Shown here: piece after piece, positions 46,209 to 56,788 of the stretch
How the letters are laid out: each line of letters begins with the position of its first letter
Position numbering within the stretch: the first letter of the stretch is position 1
Source: Phymatolithon calcareum
Lineage: Eukaryota > Rhodophyta > Florideophyceae > Hapalidiales
Direction of reading: 5' to 3'
NCBI GenBank assembly: GCA_977006965.1
Contig: OZ345368.1
Span: forward strand, 744,001 to 808,000
Length of the DNA: 64,000 bases
Notes under the pieces: model-generated
What the model was told of the DNA's origin: nothing
Database searches by the model: none
The model's input: only the letters and a program-made list of their open reading frames with translations
Made by a program: the position numbers and the translations under genes

Positions 46209-48103
46209 TTGACGTTGTTCGGTGGACGGTGATAGATAAGCGAGTTGACGTTCCTACTGCTCGTGTCGAGCTCGGTCTCAGCTCTGTCGCAGCCCTGAGA
46301 CTGTTTGACATCACTGAGCGAGTTATGGAACCGAGTCGCTTCGTCAAATGCACTCTGCATTTTGTGATTTATAGGTCTCTTTTCGAGGCCATTGGTGGAC
46401 GTGAACGGGCTCACCTTTGTAATTTGCATCCAATTGCTTGAGCCGTCTCTGGGAAAATGCATTAAAGGCTCACAGTGCCATTTTCCTGTCTTTTCATTTC
46501 CAACGACCCCTGAGCTCGCCTTGCCAATGTGGTCCCAAACTGCGTGTCAGTAAGGGTAACGAGAGTACCTTCCAATGACGAATTCCTTGACCTTCAAATC
46601 TCCAGTGTCGATCGAACGGTTTTTCAATGACTCCTGCCAGTGTTCTTTAAGATTGTGGCAGGATGTACCTCTGAAATTGTCGAAGGTCAATATATGTGGA
46701 CAACTGCAAACTTGTTCGCATAGTTCAACTATCTTGAATGTGTCGGCCAAACATTTGCGGCCATCTTCAGCAAGATTTGTGTTAATTCGCATCACGATTT
46801 GTTTCTTGTTTGAAAATCTTTTCTGGAGTGGAATTTGCGATTAACAATATCTGTTACGTCTATCCACTTCGAAAATTATTTCCGAACGGAATAGTCTACG
46901 GCCAACGAGATCTTGTCCACGGCATAGTCGGCACGGTGTGAATGATGCGCTCAGCAATATTTGTCATCGGGGCATACTCTACCTTTGTTTGTGATCTGCG
47001 TGCTGCCACGATGAGAAAGCGAATTGTAATATTTTCGAATTTTTCTCAAAATGTAAAAATATTTTCAATGATGTTCTAAACCATTCACGGTTTAGGAGTA
47101 CAGTTTTCACGTAAACTGCATATTGTTCGAACCAGTGAATATGAATATAAACGATTCTCCCTCTTTCCAAACGCTATACAGGCTCTCAGATCCGGTCTCT
47201 CATTATGTTCTGCTTCACAAGCTCTCCGACCATACAGTAGTTCAGGAGCGCTATACGGCTCATATTTTATCCATTTTTATGAGCACTTAAAGTATCTTAT
47301 ATTGCGGTCGGAACTAGTCACGATTTCGGAATAGATTTCACATCTGGCCATGACTTCTTAATATATGGACCACATAGTCTCACGATAAGATAACAAGACA
47401 ATCGAAATGTTTTCCTTTTTGAGACTGTTCAAATTATGTCATGTTTTGGTCCGAAGCATTCAGAATTTCGTAATTGATTTCCCAACGGGACATGAACGAT
47501 CGTCTCTTTAACAACATAGAGAGTCCTTTGGGTTCAAGACCGGGCACGGGGCGAACGCAAGAGAGCTTAACCGGCGGGGCCAGTTTGAGTGGAGATTGTG
47601 GTGTTCACCCGAACAGGTGTCTGTACTACGGCCGAACAGTTTTTGATAAAGCGCAATTCGTGGAAGGTACACGGGAAATGCTGAGTGAGCAGTTATCCTG
47701 TACCTTTCCCGGACAGAATCCATTAAAGAATACTTCCTATCATTAGTTTTGTTTTCAAAATATGTTTAAAAAATCTCGAAATTTTAATACTGTACGTTCA
47801 ATGTGAGGATTATGAACTGAACTAAACTGATCATGGCGCTTCAATCGGGGAAAACCCTTGATTTCCTGCTCTCTTGTAGCATATAGTTGAGAGTGAGACG
47901 AATGATTTGTTCAAGGGTTGATTGAGCTCGTAGGAGTTGCATATTTTCGATACTACTCATTGCAATTATTTGTTTTTTTGTCTTCCTCTGGTCCCCTAGT
48001 CGAATTCCAGACTGCGTTTATGTACATAATATGTACATAAACTATTTCCAATTTATCTCTCATAGCTTATGTGCTCGAAAATTGCACATTCTGTTCCTCT
48101 AGA

Positions 48104-48240
48104 TGTTTCTGCAAAGTTCCATTCGTGTTCTAGAACAATCGGGAAAGGTTCAATTAGATTCTTGATGTTTCTAGAGTGTTCTATTCGTGTTCCAGATACA
48201 TCTAGAAAGTTCAAAGGTGTTTCTAGATGTTTCTACAATT
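48104..48240. repeat. Imperfect repeat rich in TTCTAGAA-like motifs
   Basis: Two related segments start with TGTTTCT at 48104 and 48166 (about 62 bp apart), with a partial third from about 48219. They include TTCTAGAA (48128-48135) and GAAAGTTC (48205-48212), both matching the nGAAnnTTCn pattern of heat-shock elements in one or other phase. No gene is recognised next to them, so function is open. Confidence 0.4.
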
Positions 48241-48575
48241 TTTTCATGAAAATTACACGAGAGAGTCTAGACATAAATTACGGCAAATGCAATTATAGTT
48301 CTCTGCGGTACAGAAACTTGCTGGGCATCGTTCATACAGCGTGTATGTGATTATCACAGAGAGACTGTATACGAGAACATCGAGTTAAACGCATGCGCAA
48401 TTTAGACTTAACATCAAGACCAGAACAATGCAAATCCTCTCAGTACCTAGTCGGTGTAAAATTTATCCAGGATCTCCCCAATGTCCATTGGGACATTTCA
48501 GTAATGATCTAACTTGAAATCTACAATAGAGCGCACAACGGGAGAATAAAATCGTGTCAATTTCAGAACAAGTCA

Positions 48576-48989
48576 TCAGGATAGAAGGCCAGGAAATGAA
48601 TACATTCCTATGAGTGGTGTGCATTTTGACAGTGTCTCTCTTTGGCGGAACCGACGGGCAAAACTGTTTCTGTTTTTCCAAGGATTTTCAAAAGTGAATC
48701 GAACCTCAATCCTGGCATATCGCCGCAGCTCTTCTTGCATCCCATAAACTATCATGATAACCCATATCGTGGCAGACACCATAGCACTTATGAAATGGGC
48801 CTTAGAACAGCGATTCTTTCCATGTCGACAGTATTCGTAAGGAAAGGCAGCCAGAATATTTCCTAGTGCAAAGAAGAACAGCACCCAAGCGTATTTTGAC
48901 TTATTCCTGTTATCGTGCGTCGGCTCAAATTGATCTTGAGAAAATGCTGCTATACCGTCCGTACCTGCTGACCCAGACAGCGACTGCAT
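48576..48989 (-). CDS. Hypothetical 137-residue protein with two predicted membrane helices
   Basis: ATG-started frame. Two hydrophobic runs, WVLFFFALGNILAAFPY and FISAMVSATIWVIMIVYGM, are separated by a basic Cys-containing loop and followed by an Arg-rich C-terminal half. No family recognised. It may be an exon of a larger gene or chance; there is no support from neighbours. Confidence 0.3.
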   Translation of the reverse strand: MQSLSGSAGTDGIAAFSQDQFEPTHDNRNKSKYAWVLFFFALGNILAAFPYEYCRHGKNRCSKAHFISAMVSATIWVIMIVYGMQEELRRYARIEVRFTFENPWKNRNSFARRFRQRETLSKCTPLIGMYSFPGLLS

Positions 48990-50103
48990 TTCGCAAGCTG
49001 ATTAAGTCTGTCCTCGCAGGTATGAGTCCGTGTTTGAGGCCGGGATCAAGTAGTGGTTTCTAGCCTTTCGAGCGTTTAATGAGAGTAGCGCAACTTTACT
49101 TTGGAAACAGAAAATGCTCTTCCGCTAATGGTGACAGCCTGCATTAGAGCCTTTCAAGTAAATGCAACATCGCTATTGTTACTGCTGTTTTTGCTCAAAG
49201 TCCCCAACCGTACTGTTTTCAGGATATAGCTAAACTAACCTTACTGAGGGGAACATCGCGATCTGAGAATCAGCTAATGTGTCCATCAGCGAGGTACTCA
49301 GGCATAAAAGGAAGGGTGGGAAATCCTAGCTAGCTTTGTCGCAAATTCGAGGTCGGGAATAATCGCTGTCGAGAAGACAAGAAGCAACGGGTCTCAAGTG
49401 TCTCCGTCTCGCACACTGCCGCGGTTTCTCATAACAAGACAGTAAATTTGGAGACAGTCTAACTGGCTCTGGATTAGCGCCGCTTCATACTCCAGCGCCG
49501 ATGACCAGATTCGGAATGGTATAAATGCGACAGCACCCGAACACAGCATTGTGTCGAAAGGCAGTCGGAATAAGAATCACCAAGTCTTGGTCGGCTCAGT
49601 GCTCATTCCGGGAGCACACGGAGAGAAGTGGCTGGTGTAGGCGTCTCGCCATGCCCGGTCCCCGTTTGGGAAACCAGCGGTCATAACAGATCAGTAAGAC
49701 TAACTGGTGTGTGACGACATTCTTGAACAACACGTGGACCTTCGCGAGGTTCTACAATGCTGATCGCGCGAAAGGTAATAAACTCTCTTTTGTTCTGAAC
49801 TGTTAATTGCCGTTTTGCGACAAGCTTTGCCCTTTTACTGGTTTGAAGAACGTCCAGCAAGTGCCAGTACGTCGTAGGGATCGACAAGAATATCCTGGGA
49901 CTGGAAATCCATCAAATTCTGCTAAGCACTTATTATCAGGACTGGATCGGAAACGCTGCCACCTGTCGTTCAGTCCGAACTACAACTAGAACGTGCCAAG
50001 TTTGGGGGAATTGGAATACTGGCTCTTGTAGCTAGAATAAGATTTTTTGGATAGTAATAAGTGGACAGATAGGTCTCAAGCTGAAACATTTTGTAATTCG
50101 ATG
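48990..50103. other. No recognisable gene
   Basis: ORFs are short on both strands and lack motifs. I see no repeats or RNA genes. Confidence 0.4.
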
Positions 50104-51090
50104 TTACCCTGGAATACGATCACTTACAAATTGTCTTGGCGAGTTCCACAACATTAGAAACAGGTTTCTGGACCGGCTTTCGGCTGAGGATTCCAGTGCT
50201 CTTGCAGCTGCGCCCATTGAAATTTTTGCTTCCCTGGTAGATGAGCCCCTTGAATGGGCCCGTGTGCTTGCTACTATGCCTCTTGCTTGACTTCTGCTCC
50301 TACCGGCGCCACCAAGAATGCGGCGATTCCGAAACTCTGCAGCGAGGCTTTTCGACCTGCGTGGAACCGCAACGTCAGCTACACCTGACGCATACTCGAC
50401 CCTCAAACGCGTGTTGAACACGATTTGAACTTCGGGCTTGCTACGGAGTTGTCGCTTCTTGTCTTGAGCACGAAGCGTATAAACCGTTCTCCTTTTCGTC
50501 TGGCTGGTTCTAGGATTATGCACAGGGACACTTGACATCGGGCGTTGGCTCCGAGTATATCCGGTTTGATAGCCTCCAATGTTCGCAGTCGTTGCGGCTC
50601 CGTCGCAGACGAATTTTTTCGTGCTTTCGAGTCGCAGGAGCCAGCGGCCATAATATCTTCCGTCGGCGAAGGCGTGCCAGTGCCTGAATTGGTGATTGGT
50701 GCCGAATATTGCCGCTTTTGATAGCCTCCTTCTGCTCCAATGCAGACGAATTACATTCGCGCTTTCGAATTACGGGATCCAGAGGCCCCATAATATCTTC
50801 CGTGGGAGAAGGCGCACCAATGTGGCTGCAAGCAAACAAGACTAATGCGTCCAGGTCCAGAGTGGGGGGATTGATCAGGCCTGGAGCGTCAACCATTTCC
50901 GTGTCCCCGTCTGCAATTGTGTACTCGACAATGCCTTCTGAGACAGCCTTCGGCGCAGGTGTTGGCCGTCTTTCCCAGTCTCGAACGGACAAATCGGCCA
51001 GCTCACCATCCACATGCGAAGCAGGTTTGGTTATGGGTGCACGCGCTTTGAGAAAGAACGCACCGAAAATTTTCACTGCCACTGTGCGAT
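50104..51090 (-). pseudogene. Decayed hydrophilic ORF with an internal duplication
   Basis: On the minus strand a hydrophilic, charged frame (51082-50516, no ATG at its head) contains APSPTEDIMG. The same motif (PSPTEDIM followed by SKARKNSSA) recurs about 140 bp downstream in another frame, reflecting an imperfect DNA duplication (50545-50680 and 50695-50820). A third overlapping frame runs to 50104. The frame change between duplicates suggests a broken gene, perhaps a transposon structural ORF; identity unknown. Confidence 0.3.
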
Positions 51091-51346
51091 AGCTTTTCTG
51101 CAGTTTTTTTTTGATTGGAGTTTATTTAAAAGCCTCACAGTATTACGAATATACGGGCAAGGCTTCCTCAGTTGCTACCTTCCAGTGTGTATACCGTTGA
51201 AATCTACCGCCTTCCATAGGCGGTGGGGAAAGTTTGGAACCTGGATCGTCCTACCTACTATGTGGTGTTCTTGTGGGTTCGCTGCTGGTGTTCCCGCTAT
51301 TTGGCTTTGTGTCCTGAGGGACATCTAGTTAACTTCTCGTATCTTG

Positions 51347-52440
51347 ATTTCAGAGCAGTCCTTCTTCATTTTCCATGCACTCTATGATGGTCTTGCTGAA
51401 TAGCAAAAGCTCGTTAAGTGCTTTCTCGGTATCCGGTCTTTTGTCTTCTTTCAAGTCGTATCCTGACAGATTGTTTTCCAGCGTTGCCATATGCTGTCGA
51501 GCTCGGTTTCCAAATTTTTCCACCATGCTTGTTGTCGACACCTGCGGAAATCTTCCGCAGACGTACTGAAGAGCTAATTGCCTGTCCTTCACCTTCGGGA
51601 GTTTGAGGATTGCTGGTAGCTCGCTCGTCTTGTCATACGGGATTCTCCTCTTCCTCTTCAATTCGAGACGATCTCCTTCCATTGTGAGGAATTTTGAGCG
51701 AAGCATTTCGGCAGACTGCTTTTCTTGAATGTGTTTGGTTGCTTCCACAAACGATTCCCTGTTTTCCATAGCGGCAATGTCGTTCCTGGTGGACAGGAGC
51801 TCTTGGTTGTTTCTGCTCTCAGGCGGCTTTTGTAGGTACATCTTTTCTTTGTCCTTTGTTCTCCTCAGCATCTTGAAGGCCAGGATTTCCCGTCTTTGGT
51901 TCGGTGTTTGGATTCGGCACAACAGTCGGAGTCTGTCTGACCTTCCTCTGGAGAGAGGACCAAACATTTAGCTGAAGAACGTTTGCTCAACTTCCTTGGC
52001 GGCCTTCTCAATGTCTTCTGTCCATGGCGCTAGATGCATTGCGTATTCCCAACGTGGCTGGATTAGTGCCTTGTACACCTTGATGCACTTTTGAATGGGC
52101 AGCCCTTTCTTGAATATTCCAAGTATACGCAACTCATATACGGCGGACCTTGCCTTCTTCAGGCGTTGTATCATTTTCGTGTCTGATATTCCTTCGGGTC
52201 CAAGGGAGACTCCAAGGTAGGTGACCTCCGGGACGTGCGTCAGGACCATGTTCGCCAGTTTGAATGTTTCGCTTGCTAGCTTTTCTGCAGTGTTCGGCAA
52301 AGTCGCTCCAATCCTTCGACCCTGCCGATAATTCAGAAGAGTCACCTCCCAAAATGACGGCATTTTTGTAACGGGAGAGACCCAAGTTCATTCGCTTACA
52401 AAAACTGACTGCTGCACTGGTACGAAGAGCTGTTCTGGAG
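51347..52440 (-). pseudogene. LINE-type (non-LTR) reverse transcriptase relic, C-terminal part
   Basis: Minus-strand frame from 52363 reads PEVTYLGVSLGPEGISDTKM, then KGLPIQKCIKVYKALIQPRWEYA, the YLGV and thumb segments typical of non-LTR reverse transcriptases. It is followed by about 200 residues of charged C-terminal sequence (51967-51350). A single in-frame TAA (51968-51970) separates the two parts. Upstream, a segment like the end of the palm (CKRMNLGLSRYKNAVI) lies in another frame near 52400, implying a frameshift. The catalytic YxDD and endonuclease regions are absent. Dead, 5'-truncated copy. Confidence 0.65.
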
Positions 52441-52885
52441 TCTAATCCATGAGGAACAAGAATAGCATGCTTGCGTTAATTACGTGCACGCCCGTCCAGC
52501 AAAATATATTCTTCTAGACAACAGCAGCGCGAACAACTCTACTCCGGCCTCGAGACTTGGCGTCCTTCAAGTCCCGGTGCTGCCCTGAGCGCGATGCATA
52601 GCGACGCAGACGAGAGCAGGTCGTCTCCACCACGACGGGCGGCGCGATTAACCTCGGAGACAACTTTGAGCGCCGGCAGGTTAGGTTCACCGCAATGCGC
52701 GGACGCCTTATGCAGAGCACGCGGTACCGCAGATAGCAGCAAATACAAAAAGTGAAAACGAAAGCGTTGTGCGGAGCATCTGTCAGACCGTCAGAGGCTG
52801 CGAAAAGCGCTCAGAGAACCTCAGAGACAACGACCACTCGGGAAGGGATATGAGCGAGCTCGCGGAGCTGCGCAACCGCGTCCAC
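52441..52885. other. No recognisable gene between the LINE relic and the dehydrogenase relic
   Basis: Partly GC-rich sequence with ORFs below 70 codons. Nothing recognised. Confidence 0.4.
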
Positions 52886-53703
52886 GATTACATTGCACTG
52901 CATAAAGTCGTTCCATGTTGGCCAGCTCAGCGCTGTCCTTCGGCAAGCACGTGTCGTAGAAAGCATGCCCGGGTGTGAGTCCTTAGGTGGGATTGATGAG
53001 CCCTTCGCAGGTGCGTGCAATGGTTTTGAACGTGCGTTCAACATTGATTTTCTTGCCATGTGAGCGGCGGATGTGATGTACCAGTAGATTGGGCATTTTA
53101 TCATCAGCGCAGGTGGGCGCTGATGTGGAAGATGAGTGCAAACGACTCACACGTGCACTTGTTAGTACTACTAACAAGTTCATGTGTGAGACTAACTTAG
53201 TAGAAAAATTCGAATTAAGGAGGCCATGAGTGACCAGACTACGCTACATCAGAAAACGGTTCGGAAAGCAAGCCCTGCTACTTTTAGCTGAGGCGTTGGG
53301 AACTTTTAAATAAATCATTACATATCCCCCAGTAGATTGGCCTGATTGAAGTAGCTGATCTTCATTGCGTTGAGCCTCGTCGATGATACAGAGGGTGATG
53401 ATAATCATCGATGTCGTGGGTGCTTTCGCAGCCGAAAACCACTTGCCACGGCAAAGTTGCATCTTCCACAGCAGAACTGGCACGGAGGAATTCCGGCTGG
53501 AAGCACAGACGCACCGAGTGGCCGACCTCCTTCTCCACGGCCGCCTTGTAGGCGGAGCAAAAGCCGATGGTGACAGTGGAGCGGACGACGATGAGGGCGT
53601 TAGGGTTGGATCGGAGGACAGCGGTAACATTAGGGAGGGAGGTCCAGATGTAGGACATGTTGAGAGCGCCGGCGTGCGGGTCGAGCGGGGTGTTGATGCT
53701 GAG
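52886..53703 (-). pseudogene. Dehydrogenase-like relic, 3' portion (left of the retrotransposon)
   Basis: Homologous to array-unit offsets 495 to about 1115, so it lacks the last ~75 codons of the gene. It has about 5% substitutions in 52886-53082, a 238-bp insertion (53093-53330), and two deletions near 53370 and 53400. From 53463 to 53703 it is nearly identical to array units (one mismatch noticed). It continues at 61888 beyond the retrotransposon. Confidence 0.9.
53093..53330. mobile_element. 238-bp insertion with 10-bp target duplication
   Basis: AGTAGATTGG occurs once in array units but flanks this insert on both sides (53083-53092 and 53331-53340). The insert contains a perfect 9-bp hairpin (CATCAGCGC at 53102-53110 with GCGCTGATG at 53117-53125). 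It also has a 21-bp near-perfect inverted repeat (53146-53166 and 53170-53190, 2 mismatches, 3-nt loop). It has no terminal inverted repeat that I can see and no coding content; class unknown. Confidence 0.7.
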
Positions 53704-54365
53704 TGTCGCGCTCACTTACCTTGTGACCACATCCTGACAACATGGTAGTCCCAGCAAGGATATGCGTGTGCGCTTTTTCTTTCGCGACTGTACGCCATGA
53801 TCGGTAATCGCGATCCACATGGAACACCGAATAAGAAGCACGAGACTCTAGGTGCCTTCTCGAGGTGATCCGTTGGGCCACACTTGTAACGTGTCCCATG
53901 CGCATGTAGAACTGTACTTTTCGATTTGCTAGTAGTACATAAGATAGTTTGCACCTTCCGCTTAGTAAAGGAAGGTGGAGGTTCTTCTGATTCCGGCTCG
54001 ATTGTTGGATTGCGCACGCTCATCTCTGGCGGCACATCCCTTTGACCACGCGGAGTCGAAGACTTTCCAACCCTTTCAGGTCGCTGCTTTGTCACCGTGC
54101 AAGCCGGCACGGCGATAATCTAGCATCACACTCATCCTTTTCTTCTTTTCGTTTGCCTCACCATTCATTTCACTCGTCATCTTGACACCGCGAAACCGGA
54201 AGGTTTCTATCACCTCTTTGCTTCGTTCCTTTCCTTTTTCTGTCTCTCTCTCTCTTTCTCTTTCCTCTTTTCAGTCAATTACTCTTTTCGTCTCTCCCGC
54301 ACTTTTCTCTCCTCCGGTCTTCTCTGGCCAGTCTAGCGTCGGGTTCTTGTGAGCCTGGCGCTACA
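53704..54365 (+). repeat. 5' LTR
   Basis: Begins TGTCGCGCTC and ends GGCGCTACA (TG...CA). Differs from the 3' LTR at five positions over 662 bp. A pyrimidine tract with CT repeats lies near 54240-54275. No TATA box was obvious. Confidence 0.96.
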
Positions 54366-54367
54366 TC

Positions 54368-54385
54368 TGGTGCCAACTCCCAGGA
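54368..54385 (+). promoter_or_regulatory. Primer-binding site for minus-strand synthesis
   Basis: TGGTGCCAACTCCCAGGA starts 2 nt after the 5' LTR. TGG pairs with a tRNA 3' CCA end. The primer tRNA would have an acceptor 5' strand beginning GCCAACT; I do not assign the tRNA. Confidence 0.75.
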
Positions 54386-54437
54386 GTTGACCGGAGTTTT
54401 TCTTTTCTTTCTTTTCGTCCTTTTTCGTCTTTCTACA

Positions 54438-56780
54438 ATGTCGAACCGAAGCGGAGAGTTTGACGGAGCTCTTTCGCGTCCACATACTCCGTCAAGCAAT
54501 ATCCCCGAAGGCCCATTGTCTCCACGCCGAACGCCGTTCATCGTTTCAGAAGTCACACGCGGAATTTCTGCCCTCAGGTTGCGCGATGAAGATTCCGCCG
54601 ATCGGGGTGCGCCCGATGACTACCCAACTCCGGCACATGCCGGATCCTCTCGCTCCATTAGAGAGAACACTGACGCCATGGACGGTCAAGACCAAAATGT
54701 CCCCATTTTCGAGGAAGAATTGGAAAGGAACTCACATTCGCCTGAGACACATCAGCAAACGGAAAAAATGTCAAACCGTTCCGGTGAGGCTCAACGTGGA
54801 CAGAACGTTTCGCGCACATCTCCTAAAATGACTAACTTTCCACCGCGCATTGCACGCCCACTTTTCGTCGCGCGACGTCGAGATCGAGCTATTTCGCAGA
54901 GACGTCTCTCTGAGGGTCGTCGCGAGAAGATGGACGAGTACCGTCGGCAAGGTTCCTGCTCGCCTCCAATTTCTGGCGAACGGAACCGGGAAACTCCTCG
55001 ATGGTCCTTCCGTGAAGATGTACCCAAAGCTTCAGCTAATACGAGATCGCCAGCGCGGTCGCCAACAAAAGGCCGTGAGTACAATGGATCCCGACATGAT
55101 TATCCTCCGGGAGCAGTCCCTTCATACGGACCAGGTCATCCTTGGCTCCCATACTCAGTACCCGGCTTTAGCCATTATCACCCTCCGCATTATATGCCTT
55201 ATGCGAGCCCTTGGGCTGCGCCACCCCCACAATACTCTCAAAGGTATGCTCATGAACCCCTTCCGTCTGCTTTTCCGAGACCACAGGAATATGGTCCGGC
55301 TCATTATGAGAATCCAGTCCCGGCACCAAATTCAGCACAGAAATTTCCTTCCCGCAGTTCCTATCCGAAGCAGAACGAGAATCCAAGGGATCACGATCGA
55401 CAGGACTCACACCATTCCACTCTCCACGCGAGGAGACTTGGTCCTGCCGAGCCTCATATTCGTGAGATCATCCCCACCAACTCGGCTTTTCGCCATGTTG
55501 TTTCATATCGAGCGTACCGGCTTCGAAAAGCCACTTCTGATCTTCGTTCGGACCTGAGAAACGTGAAGGAGAACACGGAGTACCTGCGGATGGTTATGTA
55601 CGGGGCAGATTTTACCGGGAAGGAAGAGCTTTCTGTACTCGCTTTTCTTTCTCGACTTACTGAAGCCGCCAACGACTTGAACATGACCGAGTCGCAACTT
55701 TTCCGAGTTTTCCCCCACTTTTTGTCCGGTAGTGTCAACGAGCGCTACCGAGGGGCTCTCAACTTCACAGGTCAAGCCGCGCAGTCCTGTGGCACACCAA
55801 GCGGAATTTGGAACTGGCCCTCCGCTGTGAACTGGTTATTGCGCACGTATGCGCGGGACGACGCCCTCGACAGGGCACTCACCGAGCTCCGCACGATGTC
55901 TCAAAAACCTGGTGAGGAAGAAGAGGCATTCCTTGGGCGGCTTACAACTGCACACGCTAAATGCGGATATCCCTTGAAAGCAGAAGACTTCTCGGCTAGG
56001 TTCATTGATGGGCTTGATCCCCGTATTAAGCCACTTGTGCGCAGATTCCATTCACATAGCCCACATTCTGATATTCTGGAGCTATCTGAATTCGCCTCAG
56101 GTGAAGGCGTCGCCATGAGAGCTAGGGTTCCCAAGTATGAGCGAGGTGCTTCTAGCGCAACGCGAGCAGAAATGCGCCCGACTAAGCTCCTGAACTATCT
56201 AGACAATGAAGGAGACCCCATCTTTTTCGGAACGGAAGAGGCGGAACGCGCCGCGGAGGACTCTATCAAAGACTTATCGTACTCCCCATCATCTGTTGAG
56301 CTTGCTCTTGCTCTTGATCGTCAAGGTGGTGGTGGAAGAGTAATCCCAGGTCCTTGTGGGCGAAGCTCTACGCCCAGGCCTGGATACTTCGATGAGAAAG
56401 GAGCTTACGTTGGTGTGATATGTCACAATTGCTACGAGATGGGCACTCACTACAAGCCGGACTGCCCATACAAGCACCGCGAGCACGGTCATGTAATCGT
56501 CCTCACATTCGAGAAGTTAACACTGGCCACGAAGATAAGGGTACCGTGGGACAGCTACTTGCGTGCATCAGTACGTCTGTCATTGGGCGATCTAAAAATG
56601 GATGGCATAGTTCGTGTCTTACTCTCTAACGGCAACGAAACAGGACATGGAGGGGAATCTCTCCCGGTTGTACCAATTGCTCAACGGCAAAACCCGGGAC
56701 ACCGATCACCTCCTCTTTCTCCAAGAGACTCTCGTACCTTTCTGACACAGGGAAAAGTCCATGGGGGCGCTCGACGGTAA
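54438..56780 (+). CDS. gag: Gag polyprotein of the Ty3/gypsy element
   Basis: 780 residues from an ATG with A at -3; the frame is open upstream, but only from a non-ATG codon. The N-terminal third is polar and Arg/Ser-rich. A Pro/Tyr-rich stretch follows (about 225-310), then a helical capsid-like region (about 370-560: LSVLAFLSRLTEAANDLNM, GEEEEAFLGRLTTAHAKCGY). A zinc-knuckle-like motif at Cys662, Cys665, His671 and Cys676 (C-x2-C-x5-H-x4-C) has one residue more than the usual CCHC spacing. Gag forms the particle and packages RNA. Its last codons overlap the pol frame and contain a frameshift signal (56750-56788). Confidence 0.9.
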   Translation: MSNRSGEFDGALSRPHTPSSNIPEGPLSPRRTPFIVSEVTRGISALRLRDEDSADRGAPDDYPTPAHAGSSRSIRENTDAMDGQDQNVPIFEEELERNSHSPETHQQTEKMSNRSGEAQRGQNVSRTSPKMTNFPPRIARPLFVARRRDRAISQRRLSEGRREKMDEYRRQGSCSPPISGERNRETPRWSFREDVPKASANTRSPARSPTKGREYNGSRHDYPPGAVPSYGPGHPWLPYSVPGFSHYHPPHYMPYASPWAAPPPQYSQRYAHEPLPSAFPRPQEYGPAHYENPVPAPNSAQKFPSRSSYPKQNENPRDHDRQDSHHSTLHARRLGPAEPHIREIIPTNSAFRHVVSYRAYRLRKATSDLRSDLRNVKENTEYLRMVMYGADFTGKEELSVLAFLSRLTEAANDLNMTESQLFRVFPHFLSGSVNERYRGALNFTGQAAQSCGTPSGIWNWPSAVNWLLRTYARDDALDRALTELRTMSQKPGEEEEAFLGRLTTAHAKCGYPLKAEDFSARFIDGLDPRIKPLVRRFHSHSPHSDILELSEFASGEGVAMRARVPKYERGASSATRAEMRPTKLLNYLDNEGDPIFFGTEEAERAAEDSIKDLSYSPSSVELALALDRQGGGGRVIPGPCGRSSTPRPGYFDEKGAYVGVICHNCYEMGTHYKPDCPYKHREHGHVIVLTFEKLTLATKIRVPWDSYLRASVRLSLGDLKMDGIVRVLLSNGNETGHGGESLPVVPIAQRQNPGHRSPPLSPRDSRTFLTQGKVHGGARR

Positions 56781-56788
56781 GCGCCCCC
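56750..56788 (+). promoter_or_regulatory. Candidate -1 ribosomal frameshift signal joining gag to pol
   Basis: Slippery heptamer G GGA AAA (56750-56756) lies in phase with gag codons 772-773. A 6-nt spacer (GTCCAT) follows, then the perfect 9-bp stem GGGGGCGCT (56763-56771) with AGCGCCCCC (56780-56788), closing an 8-nt loop. The gag stop TAA (56778-56780) lies at the loop/3'-arm edge. A -1 shift enters the pol frame, which is stop-free from 56630 to 61153. Loop bases could pair with GCCGT at 56828-56832 as a pseudoknot, which is speculative. Confidence 0.75.

Larger units (their letters stand above)
45195..48575. other. Unrecognised sequence with short imperfect duplications
   Basis: No gene recognised on either strand. 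An imperfect direct duplication with an 80-bp period lies at 46049-46208. A region with repeated TTCTAGAA-type motifs lies at 48104-48240. ORFs here are short and overlap each other on both strands. Confidence 0.45.

Noticed and set aside
47474-47746. ORFs on both strands near a GGTTCAAGACC motif that resembles a tRNA B box
   Set aside because: No cloverleaf or A box could be placed around it, and the ORFs have no recognisable features.
54387-54437. Earlier start for Gag giving 797 residues
   Set aside because: The earlier codon is TTG and the added stretch is Phe/Leu-rich, close to the primer-binding site; the ATG at 54438 has a good context.
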